This document shows positions 1-8,715 of a stretch of DNA of 64,000 nt, piece by piece; positions within the stretch are counted from its first letter, which is position 1; each line of letters begins with the position of its first letter. The stretch comes from JBDTSW01 sp963782605 (GTDB taxonomy: Bacteria > Actinomycetota > Thermoleophilia > Solirubrobacterales > 70-9). The stretch lies in the NCBI GenBank assembly GCA_963782605.1, contig CAWAKK010000006.1, positions 124,001 through 188,000 of the forward strand. Direction: 5' to 3'. Below the pieces are notes generated by a model. That model made no database searches, had not been told where the DNA came from, and saw nothing but the letters and a program-made list of their open reading frames with translations. A program made the translations under genes and the position numbers.

Positions 1-1241
1 CCCTCGAGCGCGACGCGCTCGACAGCCTCGCCTGGCTGGCGGAGCGCCTCCGCGACGATCCCGTCGAGGGCGTCGGCTTCGATGCCCACGGTGACCCGCG
101 CGACGTGGTCGTCGACGAGAGCTTTCTCATGTGGTTCCTCCTCTGGACGGATGCCGGCGGCAACATCGCGCTGAGCGAGCTCGGCGCGGCCGCGGACGCG
201 CTCATGGCGGGCGACGAGACGCCGTTGCTGCGGCTCGCCGCGGAGCACGAGGGTCCGTTCTTCGCGGAGGAAGGTCGTCCCCGGGAATTCTCGGCGGGCC
301 TCACCGCCGCGCGCACCTGCACTGACCTTCCGTTTCCCTGGGACAAGCAGGCGCCAAGCGCGATCCGCAGGGAGCAGTTCGCGGATGCCCGCGACGCCCT
401 GCCCGCTGACAGCTTCGCCCCTTACTCGGTCGAGGGCTGGCTGGCGCCCTTCCCCGACGGCGTCTTCGGCCCTGATCCCTGCGTTGCCTGGCCGGCGCCC
501 GAGGGCGAGGTCGCGCCACCGGTCCCAACCGGCGCGGAGTTCCCGCCTGGCGTTCCGGCCATGATCCTGAGCGGCGACCTGGATCTCGACACGCCGACGG
601 CAGAGGCCCAGGTGCTGGCAGACGAGTGGGACGGCAGCGAGCACATCGAGATCGCCAACGCGGGCCACTTCTCGGGCATCAGCGCGCGCTTCGAGTGCTC
701 CGCCACGCTGATCCAGAGCTTCATCCAAGACCTCGCGCCGGGCGATCAGAGCTGTGCTGCGGACGAGGATGCGGTCTCTTTCCCCGCCGTGGGGCGCTTC
801 GCCCGAACCGCGGCCGATGCGCGGCCCGCGACGATCAAGAATGCCGGGATCGACGAGTCGACCGTGCTCGACCGTCGCGTCGCGACCGTGACCGCCGCGA
901 CGGTGACCGACTCGATCAGACGCGCATTCCTCCAGGACCGGCCGACGAAGGCCAAGGCCCTGCGCGGCGGGACCTTCACACCCTCCTTCTCGGCATCGGC
1001 GACGCTCGCCGACCTCCGCAACGCTCGCTTCGCCGAAGACGTCAGGGTGAGCGGCTCGGTCAAGTACCCGAACGCAAGCGAGGTGATCAACGCGCACGTC
1101 GACGTCGACGGCCCCGGCACCGAGGACGGCACCCTGCACATAAAGGGCGTGTGGTTCGGCTTCCGATCGCCGACGACGGACCTGCGCATCCGTGGGACGC
1201 TCGACGGCAGAGAGCTCTCGCTGCTCGTTCCCGCCAGCTGA
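1..1241 (+). CDS. Alpha/beta hydrolase with TAP-like C-terminus (5' partial)
   Basis: The reading frame is open from the first bases of the window, so the start and the nucleophile elbow lie upstream. The visible part has the end of the alpha/beta-hydrolase fold: SGDLDLDTPT (acid loop, near 571-600) and NAGHFSG (catalytic His, near 658-678), the arrangement of the TAP-like domain of tripeptidyl-aminopeptidase-type serine hydrolases. After the hydrolase fold there are about 120 extra residues rich in beta-strand pattern (ending GRELSLLVPAS), an extension I cannot assign. Such proteins are usually exported peptidases or esterases; substrate unknown. It converges on the small minus-strand genes. 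Confidence 0.85.
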   Translation, partial: LERDALDSLAWLAERLRDDPVEGVGFDAHGDPRDVVVDESFLMWFLLWTDAGGNIALSELGAAADALMAGDETPLLRLAAEHEGPFFAEEGRPREFSAGLTAARTCTDLPFPWDKQAPSAIRREQFADARDALPADSFAPYSVEGWLAPFPDGVFGPDPCVAWPAPEGEVAPPVPTGAEFPPGVPAMILSGDLDLDTPTAEAQVLADEWDGSEHIEIANAGHFSGISARFECSATLIQSFIQDLAPGDQSCAADEDAVSFPAVGRFARTAADARPATIKNAGIDESTVLDRRVATVTAATVTDSIRRAFLQDRPTKAKALRGGTFTPSFSASATLADLRNARFAEDVRVSGSVKYPNASEVINAHVDVDGPGTEDGTLHIKGVWFGFRSPTTDLRIRGTLDGRELSLLVPAS

Positions 1242-1262
1242 GCGCGCGGCGACGGTAGGCGG

Positions 1263-1457
1263 CTAGCGCCCGGGCGGGTTGCGCATCGCGCCGATCAGCC
1301 CGATGCCGATCATCGCGATGATCACGAACGAGACGATCCCCAGGAACACGCCGAAGGGCGTGACGGCCTCGAAGATGGCGACGAGCGAGGCGCCGCCGAA
1401 GAGGATGCAGAAGGCGATACCGGCGCCGAGGAGGGCACCGCGAGCCTCCGGGCTCAC
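1263..1457 (-). CDS. Small two-helix membrane protein
   Basis: A 64-residue protein with two hydrophobic segments (about residues 10-30 and 35-58), a short polar N-terminus (SPEARG) and a positively charged end (MRNPPGR). It starts with GTG and has no clear Shine-Dalgarno. It is the last gene of a three-gene minus-strand group following two small acidic lipoproteins. No family recognised; function unknown. The reading frame is the only plausible one here, but short length keeps confidence moderate. Confidence 0.6.
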   Translation of the reverse strand: MSPEARGALLGAGIAFCILFGGASLVAIFEAVTPFGVFLGIVSFVIIAMIGIGLIGAMRNPPGR

Positions 1458-1523
1458 GGGGAGTTCACCAGCGCTCGCGCGACGCGCCCCGCGCGCACGT
1501 CCCGGCCGCCTCCCCGTGGTCGG

Positions 1524-1727
1524 CTAATAGCCCGGGTTGTCGTCCGCCGCGTCCTCCACCTGGTCTTGAGCGTCGTCGGTGGCTTCCTCGGCCTCTTGAC
1601 TGGCATCCTCGGCAGCTTGTTCGGCGTCATCGGAGCCGCAGCCGCTCCAGGCGGCGCCGCTCGCCGCGAGGACAGCAGCCGCGGCGATCGCCGCCACTCG
1701 ACTGCGGATCTCAAAGCCGTCGCTCAT
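1524..1727 (-). CDS. Small acidic lipoprotein
   Basis: A 67-residue protein: charged N-terminus, hydrophobic signal segment (about 11-26), then a Cys in the context AAWSGCGSDD that looks like a lipoprotein processing site, although Trp three residues before Cys is unusual for a lipobox. The rest is Ala/Glu/Asp/Gln-rich with helical periodicity and ends in NPGY. A good GGAGG lies five bases before ATG and overlaps the stop of the preceding gene, so the two are an operon and probably duplicates of each other (same WSGCG site). Function unknown. Confidence 0.75.
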   Translation of the reverse strand: MSDGFEIRSRVAAIAAAAVLAASGAAWSGCGSDDAEQAAEDASQEAEEATDDAQDQVEDAADDNPGY

Positions 1728-1737
1728 CTCGACCTCC

Positions 1738-2043
1738 CTAGTTGTTCCCGATGTCGAGGTCCTCGAGCTGCTCTTGGGCTTCCTGCGCCTCCTCTTGTAG
1801 CTGCTCGAGCTCTTCCTCGCTCAGGTCCTGAGCGTTCTCGAGCTGCTCCTGCGCGTCGTCGCTCAGCTCCTGGAGGTCCTCCTCACTGAGGTCAACATCG
1901 TTGAGGGCGTCCTCGAGCTGCTCCTGAGCCTCGTCCGCCTCGTCCTCGCCGCCGCATCCCGACCAGGCGACTCCCGCTATCGCGATCGATGCGGCCGCGA
2001 CGATCGCTGCAGGCCGGCTGCGCCATGAAGCCATGCCAGTCAC
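1738..2043 (-). CDS. Small acidic coiled-coil lipoprotein
   Basis: About 101 residues. I chose the GTG at 2043 because AAGGAGG lies five bases upstream; an ATG nine bases further in is the alternative. A hydrophobic signal segment leads to VAWSGCGGEDE, a lipoprotein-like Cys site matching the neighbour. The mature part is almost entirely Glu, Asp, Gln, Leu and Ala with repeated units of the form LSEEDLQEL / QEQLED, predicted as long amphipathic helix or coiled coil. It is probably a surface-anchored acidic helix; role unknown. It is the first gene of the small operon that follows lipA in the same direction. Confidence 0.75.
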   Translation of the reverse strand: MTGMASWRSRPAAIVAAASIAIAGVAWSGCGGEDEADEAQEQLEDALNDVDLSEEDLQELSDDAQEQLENAQDLSEEELEQLQEEAQEAQEQLEDLDIGNN

Positions 2044-2155
2044 TTCATCCTCCTTCATCGATTTCATCCTCTCATCGGCCGGGCGCACGCTCAACTCAAC
2101 CCCCCGACGGTCAGCGCGAGACGATCCTAGACCCTGTGCACGACGCAGCCCGGGG

Positions 2156-3118
2156 CTACGCAGCGGCGGCGCGGCTCTCCGCCGCCTCGCGCGCCGACTC
2201 GTCCGCGTGGTAGGACGAACGCACGAGCGGGCCTGAGGCAACCGAGGCAAAGCCCATCGCCACGGCCGCCTCGCGCAATGCCTCGAACTCGTCAGGGTGC
2301 CAGTAGCGGACCACCGGTAGGTGATTCTCGGTCGGGCGCAGGTACTGCCCCACGGTCAGCACCTCGACCTCGTGCTCGCGCAGGATCTCGAAGGTCTCGA
2401 CCATCTCGTCGAACTCCTCGCCGAGGCCGACCATGAGGCCCGACTTCGTCACCACCTCGTCGCCCGCCATCTCCTTGGCCAGCCGCAGTACACGGGCGGA
2501 GCGCATGAAGTCGGAGCCGCGGCGCGCCTTCGGGTAGAGCCGGGGCACGGTCTCGACGTTGTGGTTGAAGACGTCGGGCCGCTCGGCGATGACGCGCGCG
2601 AGCGGCATCTCCTGGCCACGGAAGTCCGGTGTCAGCACCTCGACCTTGCAACCGGGCGCCTGCATCCGGATCGACCGGATCACGCCCACGAAGGCACTCG
2701 CGCCGTAGTCGGGAAGATCGTCGCGATCGACCGAGGTGACGACGGCGTGGCGGAGGCCCATGCGCTTGACCTGGTTGGCGACGCGCATCGGCTCGAGCGG
2801 GTCGTTCCAGGTGGGCTTGCCGGTCTGCACGTTGCAAAAGCCGCAGCGGCGCGTGCAGACGTCGCCCAGGATCATGAAGGTCGCGGTACCTCGCTCCCAG
2901 CACTCGCCCACGTTTGGGCAGTTCGCCTCCTCGCACACCGTGTGGAGGTTGTCGGCCTCGATCGTCGACTTGAGCTTGCGATAGGTCGGCCCGCCCGGGG
3001 CCGGCACCTTGAGCCACGGTGGCTTGCGCTCGCGAAAGGGTCGTCCCTCGGCGATCTGCGCCCCGCCCGGGTTGGCCCGGGAGCGGGTGACGTGAATGCG
3101 CTCGGTCGTCTCGGGCAT
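2156..3118 (-). CDS. lipA: Lipoyl synthase
   Basis: Radical-SAM enzyme that inserts two sulfur atoms into protein-bound octanoyl groups, the last step of lipoate synthesis. The 320 residues contain both cluster motifs: the auxiliary 4Fe-4S cysteines C62, C67, C73 (CEEANCPNVGEC) and the radical-SAM motif C88, C92, C95 (CTRRCGFC), plus the RSSYHADE C-terminus whose Ser ligates the auxiliary cluster. The gene follows lipB by five bases and is the last gene of the branched-chain dehydrogenase operon, so the cofactor is made with the enzymes that need it. Length and motifs are complete. Confidence 0.98.
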   Translation of the reverse strand: MPETTERIHVTRSRANPGGAQIAEGRPFRERKPPWLKVPAPGGPTYRKLKSTIEADNLHTVCEEANCPNVGECWERGTATFMILGDVCTRRCGFCNVQTGKPTWNDPLEPMRVANQVKRMGLRHAVVTSVDRDDLPDYGASAFVGVIRSIRMQAPGCKVEVLTPDFRGQEMPLARVIAERPDVFNHNVETVPRLYPKARRGSDFMRSARVLRLAKEMAGDEVVTKSGLMVGLGEEFDEMVETFEILREHEVEVLTVGQYLRPTENHLPVVRYWHPDEFEALREAAVAMGFASVASGPLVRSSYHADESAREAAESRAAAA

Positions 3119-3123
3119 CGTCT

Positions 3124-3894
3124 CTACCGTACCTGGAGGGGGGCCTCCGCCAGAAGCGCATCGACGCCGTCGACTCGCGCCGCGAGGTCGCCCGGGGTGA
3201 GTTCGACTGCCTCGCGCCCATAGACCTCACCGAAGCGGTCGCGGATCGTCGTCGCGAACCCATGCAGATCCTGCTCTGTGCCCAGCTCGCGGGTGAGCGA
3301 GGTCATGCGGCATGCCTCGATCCCGCAGGGCACGATCCATTCGAACGGCTGCAGATCGTTGGCGACGTTGATGGCGAATCCGTGAGTGGTGATGGCGCGC
3401 CTTATGTGGATGCCGATCGAGCCGATCTTGCGGGCGGGCTCGGCGCCGGCCGCGATCGCGGCGAAGTCGTCGGGTCGCGGACCGGTCGTCCAGACTCCGG
3501 TGAGACCCTCGATCAGACCCGCTTCAACCCCCCGGTCGCCGAGCGCCGCGATCATCACCCGCTCCATGCGGCGGACGTATTCGTGGACGTCGTCGCCGTA
3601 AGGCTTCAAAGAGACGATGGGATAGCCGACCAGCTGGCCGGGGCCGTGGTAGGTCACGCGGCCGCCACGATCGGTCTCGGTCACCTCGATGCCCTGCATC
3701 CGGTACCAGTCCTCGCCCATCGGGAGCTCGCCGGCGGTGGTCCGGCGCCCCTTCGTGTAGACGGGCGGATGCTCGAGCAGGAGCAGCACGTCGGGGATCT
3801 CCTGCGCATGGCGCGCGGCCTCGAGCGCGGCCTGCGCCTCGCGCGCCGGACCGTAGGGGACCTGTCCGCTGCGAACCACCCACAGCTCAGTCAC
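3124..3894 (-). CDS. lipB: Lipoyl(octanoyl) transferase
   Basis: Transfers octanoyl from acyl-carrier protein to lipoyl domains, the step before LipA. The 256-residue protein shows RGGRVTYHGPGQ (about 76-87), the catalytic Lys in ARKIGSIG (K156) and the catalytic Cys in EACRMTS (C195). It starts with GTG, and that GTG overlaps the stop of a 41-codon upstream ORF as GTGA, which implies translational coupling. lipA follows five bases downstream. The C-terminus is about 30 residues longer than the shortest LipB proteins, otherwise normal. Confidence 0.97.
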   Translation of the reverse strand: MTELWVVRSGQVPYGPAREAQAALEAARHAQEIPDVLLLLEHPPVYTKGRRTTAGELPMGEDWYRMQGIEVTETDRGGRVTYHGPGQLVGYPIVSLKPYGDDVHEYVRRMERVMIAALGDRGVEAGLIEGLTGVWTTGPRPDDFAAIAAGAEPARKIGSIGIHIRRAITTHGFAINVANDLQPFEWIVPCGIEACRMTSLTRELGTEQDLHGFATTIRDRFGEVYGREAVELTPGDLAARVDGVDALLAEAPLQVR

Positions 3895-4016
3895 GGTCGC
3901 GCAAGCTCCTTGGGGCGATTGGCGAGCTTCGCCTCGTCGAAGGCGCGCTCGGCGGCGAGGGTGTCGAGCTCGAATGGTCCCGTCCCGGGATCGTAGAGGT
4001 CACGGTCCGGCTTCAC
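3891..4016 (-). CDS. 41-residue ORF coupled to lipB
   Basis: A GTG eight bases after the leucine dehydrogenase stop opens a frame that ends in the GTGA overlapping the lipB start. The product reads VKPDRDLYDPGTGPFELD and continues with a helical, charged stretch ending in KELARP. There is no strong Shine-Dalgarno, so it may be translated by re-initiation after the dehydrogenase. The precise fit between two genes and the protein-like composition support it as real. It could also be only a leader that couples lipB translation. No family recognised. Confidence 0.5.
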   Translation of the reverse strand: MKPDRDLYDPGTGPFELDTLAAERAFDEAKLANRPKELARP

Positions 4017-4024
4017 GCTCGGGC

Positions 4025-5113
4025 TTAGGCCGCGACGCGCAGGCGTCCGTGCGCGATGGCGCGGGCGGCTTCGAGCGGCGTCTCGCCGCGCTCACGCGCA
4101 GTGGCGATCACCGTCGTCATCGTGTCCTCGATCCCGAGCGCCAGCTCCAGCGCCCGGCCGGCGCCATAGCCCCGGATTTCGCGGAAGACGTTGATGATGC
4201 CGCCCGCGTTGGCGATGAAGTCGGGCGCGTAGAGGATGTCCCTTCCGGCGAGCTCGCTCGCGAGAGCGTCGTCAGCGAGCTGGTTGTTGGCGGCGCCGCA
4301 GATGATCTCGCAGCGCAGCTCCGCAGCGGTGTGAGCGTCGATGGCGCCGCCGAGGGCGCATGGGGCGAGGACGTCGCACCGCGCGGCCATCGCGTCGCGG
4401 GGCTCGGCCCACAGAGCGCCCAAGCGCTGGGCGATCTCCCGCTTGGAGGCCACCACGTCCGAGACGATCAGCTCACAGTCGCTTGCCTTGAGCCCCTCTG
4501 CGAGGGGAAGGCCGACATGACCGAGGCCGACGATCGTGACCGTCGTGCCGGCCAGCTCATCGCGCCCGAACCGCTCGCGAACGCAGGCACGTATGGCGCC
4601 CTCGACGCCGACGGCCGTGATCGGGCTTGGATCGCCGGAACCGCCGCGATCCGGTGGGAGGCCCGTGATGTGGCTCGTGCGCTCGGCTACCACCTCGATG
4701 TCACCGGGCGAGACGCCGACGTCCTCGGCGGTGATGTAGCGGCCGTCGAGCGACTCGACGAGGTCGCCGAAGTCGAGCAGGGCGGCCTTGCGATGCTCGA
4801 TGCTCTCGAAGCCTTCGGGCGGCTCGCAGACCACTCCCTTGCCGCCACCGAGATCGAGCCCCGCCGCCGCGGCCTTGAGCGTCATACCTTTTGCCAGCCG
4901 GAGCGCATCGCGCTCGCCGTCCTGGGGTGTGGGATAGCACCAGACACGCACCCCGCCGAGCGCGGGGCCAAGCGCTGTGGAGTGCACGGCGATCGCCAGA
5001 TGCGCGCCGCTGCGAGCACCCTCTCGCACGGCCAGCTCCTCGTGCTCGAAGCGGACGGGCGGCACCGCCGTCGGCACGCTCCCGTTACGGCTGGGCTTGA
5101 CCGCGACGGCCAT
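4025..5113 (-). CDS. Leucine/valine dehydrogenase (Glu/Leu/Phe/Val family)
   Basis: NAD-dependent oxidative deamination of a branched-chain amino acid to its 2-oxoacid, the substrate of the E1-E2 complex encoded immediately upstream. The 362 residues have the family's two active-site lysines in GMTLK (K80) and GGGKGVV (K92), and a Rossmann segment TVTIVGLGHVGLPLAEGL. The N-terminal segment AVHSTALGPALGGVR is typical of leucine, valine and phenylalanine dehydrogenases rather than glutamate dehydrogenases. The ATG overlaps the E2 stop (TGATG). Operon context favours leucine or valine over phenylalanine. Confidence 0.92.
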   Translation of the reverse strand: MAVAVKPSRNGSVPTAVPPVRFEHEELAVREGARSGAHLAIAVHSTALGPALGGVRVWCYPTPQDGERDALRLAKGMTLKAAAAGLDLGGGKGVVCEPPEGFESIEHRKAALLDFGDLVESLDGRYITAEDVGVSPGDIEVVAERTSHITGLPPDRGGSGDPSPITAVGVEGAIRACVRERFGRDELAGTTVTIVGLGHVGLPLAEGLKASDCELIVSDVVASKREIAQRLGALWAEPRDAMAARCDVLAPCALGGAIDAHTAAELRCEIICGAANNQLADDALASELAGRDILYAPDFIANAGGIINVFREIRGYGAGRALELALGIEDTMTTVIATARERGETPLEAARAIAHGRLRVAA

Positions 5114-6435
5114 CAGTCGCTCTCCCAGCCCTCGAGGCGGTCCTTCACCTTGGCCAGGAACCGGGCCGCCACGGCGCCGTCGAGCGCCCGGTGATCCCAG
5201 GACATCGGCAGGTAGGTCATCGGCCGGATCGCGATCGAATCGCCCTCGGGTCCCTCAATCACCACCGGTCGCTTCACGATCGCCTCGAGATCGAGGATCG
5301 CGACCTGTGGCTGGTTGATGATCGGCGTCGCGAGCACCGCTCCGAACTGGCCGGGGTTCGTGATCGTGAAGGTGCCGCCATGCACCTCGTCGGGCTCGAG
5401 CTTGCGCTCGCGAGCGCGTGTGGCCACATCCGCGATCGCCGCCGCCATGCCTTCGAGGCTGAGTCGTTGAGCCTTCGGGATCACGGGCACGATCAGTCCC
5501 TCATCGAGAGCCACGGCGATCCCCAGGTTGACGTCGTCGTGCAACACCAGCTCGTCGCCGTCGACGGAGCCGTTCAGCACCGGGAAGTCCTCAAGCGCCT
5601 CCACCGTCGCCCTGGCGACGAACGCCAGATACGTGAGGGGCACGCCACGACCCGTCATCGCCGGTTTCAGCTCCGCGCGGCGGGCGGCCACACGCGAGAA
5701 GTCGACCTCGACGATCGTGGTGCAGTGCGCCGCCGTCTGCCGGCTTGCGACCATGTGCTTCGCGATCGCTTGACGCATCGCGGTCATCGCCTCACGGCGC
5801 TCGCCCGCACCATCGCCATCGGCGGCACCGGCTTCATCAGGCTGATACGGCGACTCGATGTGAAGCGGGCGCGACTCGGACTTCTCAGTAGCGGCATCGC
5901 CGTTCTCGACGTGCGCGAGCACATCCTTCTTCCGCACGCGCCCACCGATCCCGGTGCCAGCCACCTGCTCCAAATCGATGCCATGCTCATCTGCAACGCG
6001 CCGCACGACAGGCGAGTAGAACCGCGACCGATCCGCACCCGAACCGTCAGCCGCCGACGCACCTTCCGCGGGCGGTGCTGGGATGGGGGTGTCCTCGGAA
6101 GCCGAACTATCGGGTCGGAAGTCCGAGGACACCCCCTCCCCAGCGACAGGACCCGCGGCCGTTACCTCATCAGCCGACCCCTGGGAAATCTCAGCAATAG
6201 GGGTGCCAACAGAAACGGTCTCTCCCGGCTCAATCAACAGCTTGGAGACGACACCTGAGGCGGGCGACGGGATCTCGACATCCACCTTGTCGGTCGTCAC
6301 GTCCGCCAGCGTCTCGTCGGCGTCGACCTCGTCCCCCGGCTGTTTGCGCCACTCGACGAGCGTCCCCTCGGCCACGGAGACGCCCATCTGCGGCATCAAC
6401 ACCTCTACCGCGGCCTCAGTACGCGAGGAGCTCAC
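5113..6435 (-). CDS. bkdC: Branched-chain 2-oxoacid dehydrogenase E2
   Basis: Dihydrolipoamide acyltransferase core of the branched-chain complex (440 residues). Domain order: lipoyl domain (about 8-85, lipoylated Lys in VTTDKVDVEIPS), acid/Ser/Pro linker, E1/E3-binding domain (about 135-178, YSPVVRRVADEHGIDL), and the catalytic domain with SWDHRALDGAVAARFL near the C-terminus, giving intact His and Asp. The GTG start at 6435 lies six bases after AAGGAGG and overlaps the end of E1beta by 20 bases. The TDKV motif fits branched-chain rather than pyruvate E2 proteins, as does the leucine dehydrogenase next to it. Confidence 0.94.
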   Translation of the reverse strand: MSSSRTEAAVEVLMPQMGVSVAEGTLVEWRKQPGDEVDADETLADVTTDKVDVEIPSPASGVVSKLLIEPGETVSVGTPIAEISQGSADEVTAAGPVAGEGVSSDFRPDSSASEDTPIPAPPAEGASAADGSGADRSRFYSPVVRRVADEHGIDLEQVAGTGIGGRVRKKDVLAHVENGDAATEKSESRPLHIESPYQPDEAGAADGDGAGERREAMTAMRQAIAKHMVASRQTAAHCTTIVEVDFSRVAARRAELKPAMTGRGVPLTYLAFVARATVEALEDFPVLNGSVDGDELVLHDDVNLGIAVALDEGLIVPVIPKAQRLSLEGMAAAIADVATRARERKLEPDEVHGGTFTITNPGQFGAVLATPIINQPQVAILDLEAIVKRPVVIEGPEGDSIAIRPMTYLPMSWDHRALDGAVAARFLAKVKDRLEGWESD

Positions 6436-7414
6436 GGCACGCCTCCTTCATGTCGTCGAGCTGCGGCAGGACTGCCTGCTCCAGCGGCGGGCTGAACGGA
6501 ATCGGGACGTCGGGGGCGGTCAGCCGCCGCACAGGAGCGTCGAGGTCCTCGAAGGCCTGCTCGGTGACGATGGCCGCGACCTCGGCGCCGACGCCGCACG
6601 AACGCGTCGCCTCGTGCGCGACGAGGACCTTGCCGGTCTTGCGGGCGCTCGCGAGGACCGCCTCGGAGTCGAGGGGGCAGAGCGAGCGAAGATCAAGGAC
6701 CTCGATGTCCTCGTCGAGCTCCGCGGCCGCGTCGAGTGCGAGGTGGACGCTTGAGCCGTAGGCGACGACGGTCATCTCCTCGCCCTCGCGCACGACCCTG
6801 GCCTTGCCGATCTCGACTGTGTGGTCGCCGTCGGGAACCTCGCCCTTGATGTGACGGTAGAGGCCCTTGTGCTCGAGGTAGCAGACCGGGTTCGGGTCGC
6901 GAATCGCGCTCACGAGCAGGCCCTTGGCGTCGTCCGCGAACGCCGGGGCCACCACCTTGAGACCCGGGGCCTGCAGGAACCAGGCCTCCGGGTTCTGCGA
7001 GTGGAACGGACCGCCGGAAAACCCGCCGCCCGAGGGGAGCCGGATGACCATCGGCACTGCGACGCCCTGCCGGTAGTGGAGCTTCGCCGCCACGTTCACC
7101 AGCTGGTCGAAGCCACACGCGATGAAGTCGGAGAACTGCATCTCGCAGACCGGTCGCAGCCCTTCGACGGCGGCGCCAACGGCGGCACCGATGATCGCGT
7201 TCTCCGCCAGCGGGGCGTCGATCACCCTGTCGGCGCCGAACTCCTCGAAGAACCCGTCCGTGATCTTGAAGGCGCCGCCGAACGCTCCGATGTCCTCGCC
7301 GAAGCAGATGACCGTCTCGTCCCGGCGCATCTCCTCGCGCAGCGCAGCGGAGATCGCCTCGAGGTAGCTGAGCTCGCCGGTCTTCTCAGGGGTTTCGATC
7401 GCGGCAGGGCTCAT
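6416..7414 (-). CDS. bkdB: Branched-chain 2-oxoacid dehydrogenase E1 beta
   Basis: Beta subunit of the thiamine-diphosphate-dependent E1 heterotetramer (332 residues). It has the transketolase central motifs GEDIGAFGGAFKIT, DAPLAENAIIGAAVGAA and the C-terminal EATRSCGVGAEVAA segment. I place the start at ATG 7414 because it overlaps the E1alpha stop as ATGA and has GAGGAG six bases upstream; a longer frame to 7450 lies inside E1alpha. It must pair with the alpha subunit encoded just before it. Sequence is close to other actinobacterial BkdB proteins in pattern. Confidence 0.95.
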   Translation of the reverse strand: MSPAAIETPEKTGELSYLEAISAALREEMRRDETVICFGEDIGAFGGAFKITDGFFEEFGADRVIDAPLAENAIIGAAVGAAVEGLRPVCEMQFSDFIACGFDQLVNVAAKLHYRQGVAVPMVIRLPSGGGFSGGPFHSQNPEAWFLQAPGLKVVAPAFADDAKGLLVSAIRDPNPVCYLEHKGLYRHIKGEVPDGDHTVEIGKARVVREGEEMTVVAYGSSVHLALDAAAELDEDIEVLDLRSLCPLDSEAVLASARKTGKVLVAHEATRSCGVGAEVAAIVTEQAFEDLDAPVRRLTAPDVPIPFSPPLEQAVLPQLDDMKEACRELLAY

Positions 7415-8553
7415 GTGTCGCTCCTCGAGCGGTCGCTGTGGGCCGACCACGGCGCCTTGCCATCGCCCAGGGGCTCCCAGGCCTCGGCGAAGACCCCGGT
7501 CTCGGCGACCTCCGGGTCCGGCATGGGCGAGTTAAGCGCCTGCTTGGCGCATTCGTCGACGTATGAGCGCACCTCCGACTCGATGCCCTCGATCTCGCCG
7601 GCGTCGAAGCCGTGCTCGGAGGTGAGCTTGGAGCGGTAGCGCTCGATGGGGTCGCGGCGGGCCCATTCCTCGAACATCTCGGGGGGTACGTAGCTCATGT
7701 CGTCGTGGGCGCCGTGGCCGTGCATTCGCATCGTGCGGCACTCGATCAGGGTCGGCCCCTCACCGGCTCGGGCGCGCTCGACCGCAACGCGGGCCGCTTC
7801 GAATACGGCCTCGACGTCGTTGCCATCGACGCTCTCACCCGGAAACCCGTAAGTACTCGCGCGCTCGATTGGGTCGACCGCGAACTCGAGCTCGTTTGGC
7901 GTCGAGTAGGCGAACCCGTTGTTCTCCAGCATGAAAACGACCGGGACCTTCTGCACTGCCGCCAGGTTCATCGCTTCGTGCCACTGCCCGTTCGCGGTCG
8001 AGCCTTCGCCGAAGAACGTCATCGCCACTCGCGGCTCCCGCCGCAGCTTCATGGCCATGGCCATGCCCGTGGCCACGAGAGCCATGTCCGGCAGCATCGA
8101 GACCATCCCGACGCAGCCGAGGGCCGGGTCGCCGAAGTGCATATTCCCGTCCTTGCCGCCGGTGAGGCCGCCGCTGCGGCCCATGTAGTTGGCGAGGTAG
8201 CGGTCCGGGGTGACACCGCGGATGAAATGCGCTCCGAGGTCGCGGTGCAGGATGCACATGCGGTCCTCGGGGGCCAGCGTGTAGGCGGCGCCGACGGAGA
8301 TCGCCTCCTGGCCGCAGCCGTCGTAGAACGATCCTGGAACCTTGCCCTGGCGGTAGAGCGTGATGCCGCGCTCCTCGGCGGCCCGCATCATCGACATGAA
8401 CCGCAGCAGGTTGGCCCGGTCGCCCCGGGTCAGGTGCTCTTCCGCACCCCGCTTGCCGTTGGGCTCGGCGTGCCGCTCGGCCAGCTCGCGCAGCCCGAGA
8501 TCCGCGCGATCACGCGCACGATCGCTTGCGACAGCGCTGTCGCTCAGCTTCAT
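7411..8553 (-). CDS. bkdA: Branched-chain 2-oxoacid dehydrogenase E1 alpha
   Basis: Alpha subunit of E1 (380 residues), decarboxylates branched-chain 2-oxoacids. The ThDP-binding motif runs from GEGSTANGQWHEA to VVFMLENN, the usual GDG-to-NN spacing. The loop around HGHGAHDDMSYVPP corresponds to the phosphorylation loop of mitochondrial enzymes. It is the first gene of a seven-gene operon (E1alpha, E1beta, E2, leucine dehydrogenase, 41-residue ORF, lipB, lipA) and has its own promoter about 160 bases upstream. A GGCGGAGAG stretch precedes the ATG. Confidence 0.95.
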   Translation of the reverse strand: MKLSDSAVASDRARDRADLGLRELAERHAEPNGKRGAEEHLTRGDRANLLRFMSMMRAAEERGITLYRQGKVPGSFYDGCGQEAISVGAAYTLAPEDRMCILHRDLGAHFIRGVTPDRYLANYMGRSGGLTGGKDGNMHFGDPALGCVGMVSMLPDMALVATGMAMAMKLRREPRVAMTFFGEGSTANGQWHEAMNLAAVQKVPVVFMLENNGFAYSTPNELEFAVDPIERASTYGFPGESVDGNDVEAVFEAARVAVERARAGEGPTLIECRTMRMHGHGAHDDMSYVPPEMFEEWARRDPIERYRSKLTSEHGFDAGEIEGIESEVRSYVDECAKQALNSPMPDPEVAETGVFAEAWEPLGDGKAPWSAHSDRSRSDT

Positions 8554-8564
8554 CTCTCCGCCCT

Positions 8565-8715
8565 TCGTGTCTGGCCTCCCCTCTGGGATCTCCTCGGGGC
8601 CGGCCGCTTCCGCCGCTTTGGGATCTCCTCCACGACGCCTATGGCGATGGGATCCAGGGGTTCCGCCCCGGTTCCCTATTTCCGGATCCGCGGGTTGATG
8701 CGAATCGCCACAGCG
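8565..8715 (-). promoter_or_regulatory. bkd operon leader with repeated motif
   Basis: The leader between the promoter and bkdA holds two copies of GAGGAGATCCCA about 32 bases apart, an outer pair of GGATCC sequences and a GGGGCGGAACCCC hairpin between them. Such repeats could bind a regulator (Lrp/BkdR type proteins control bkd operons elsewhere) or fold in the mRNA. No known riboswitch class is recognisable. Confidence 0.35.
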
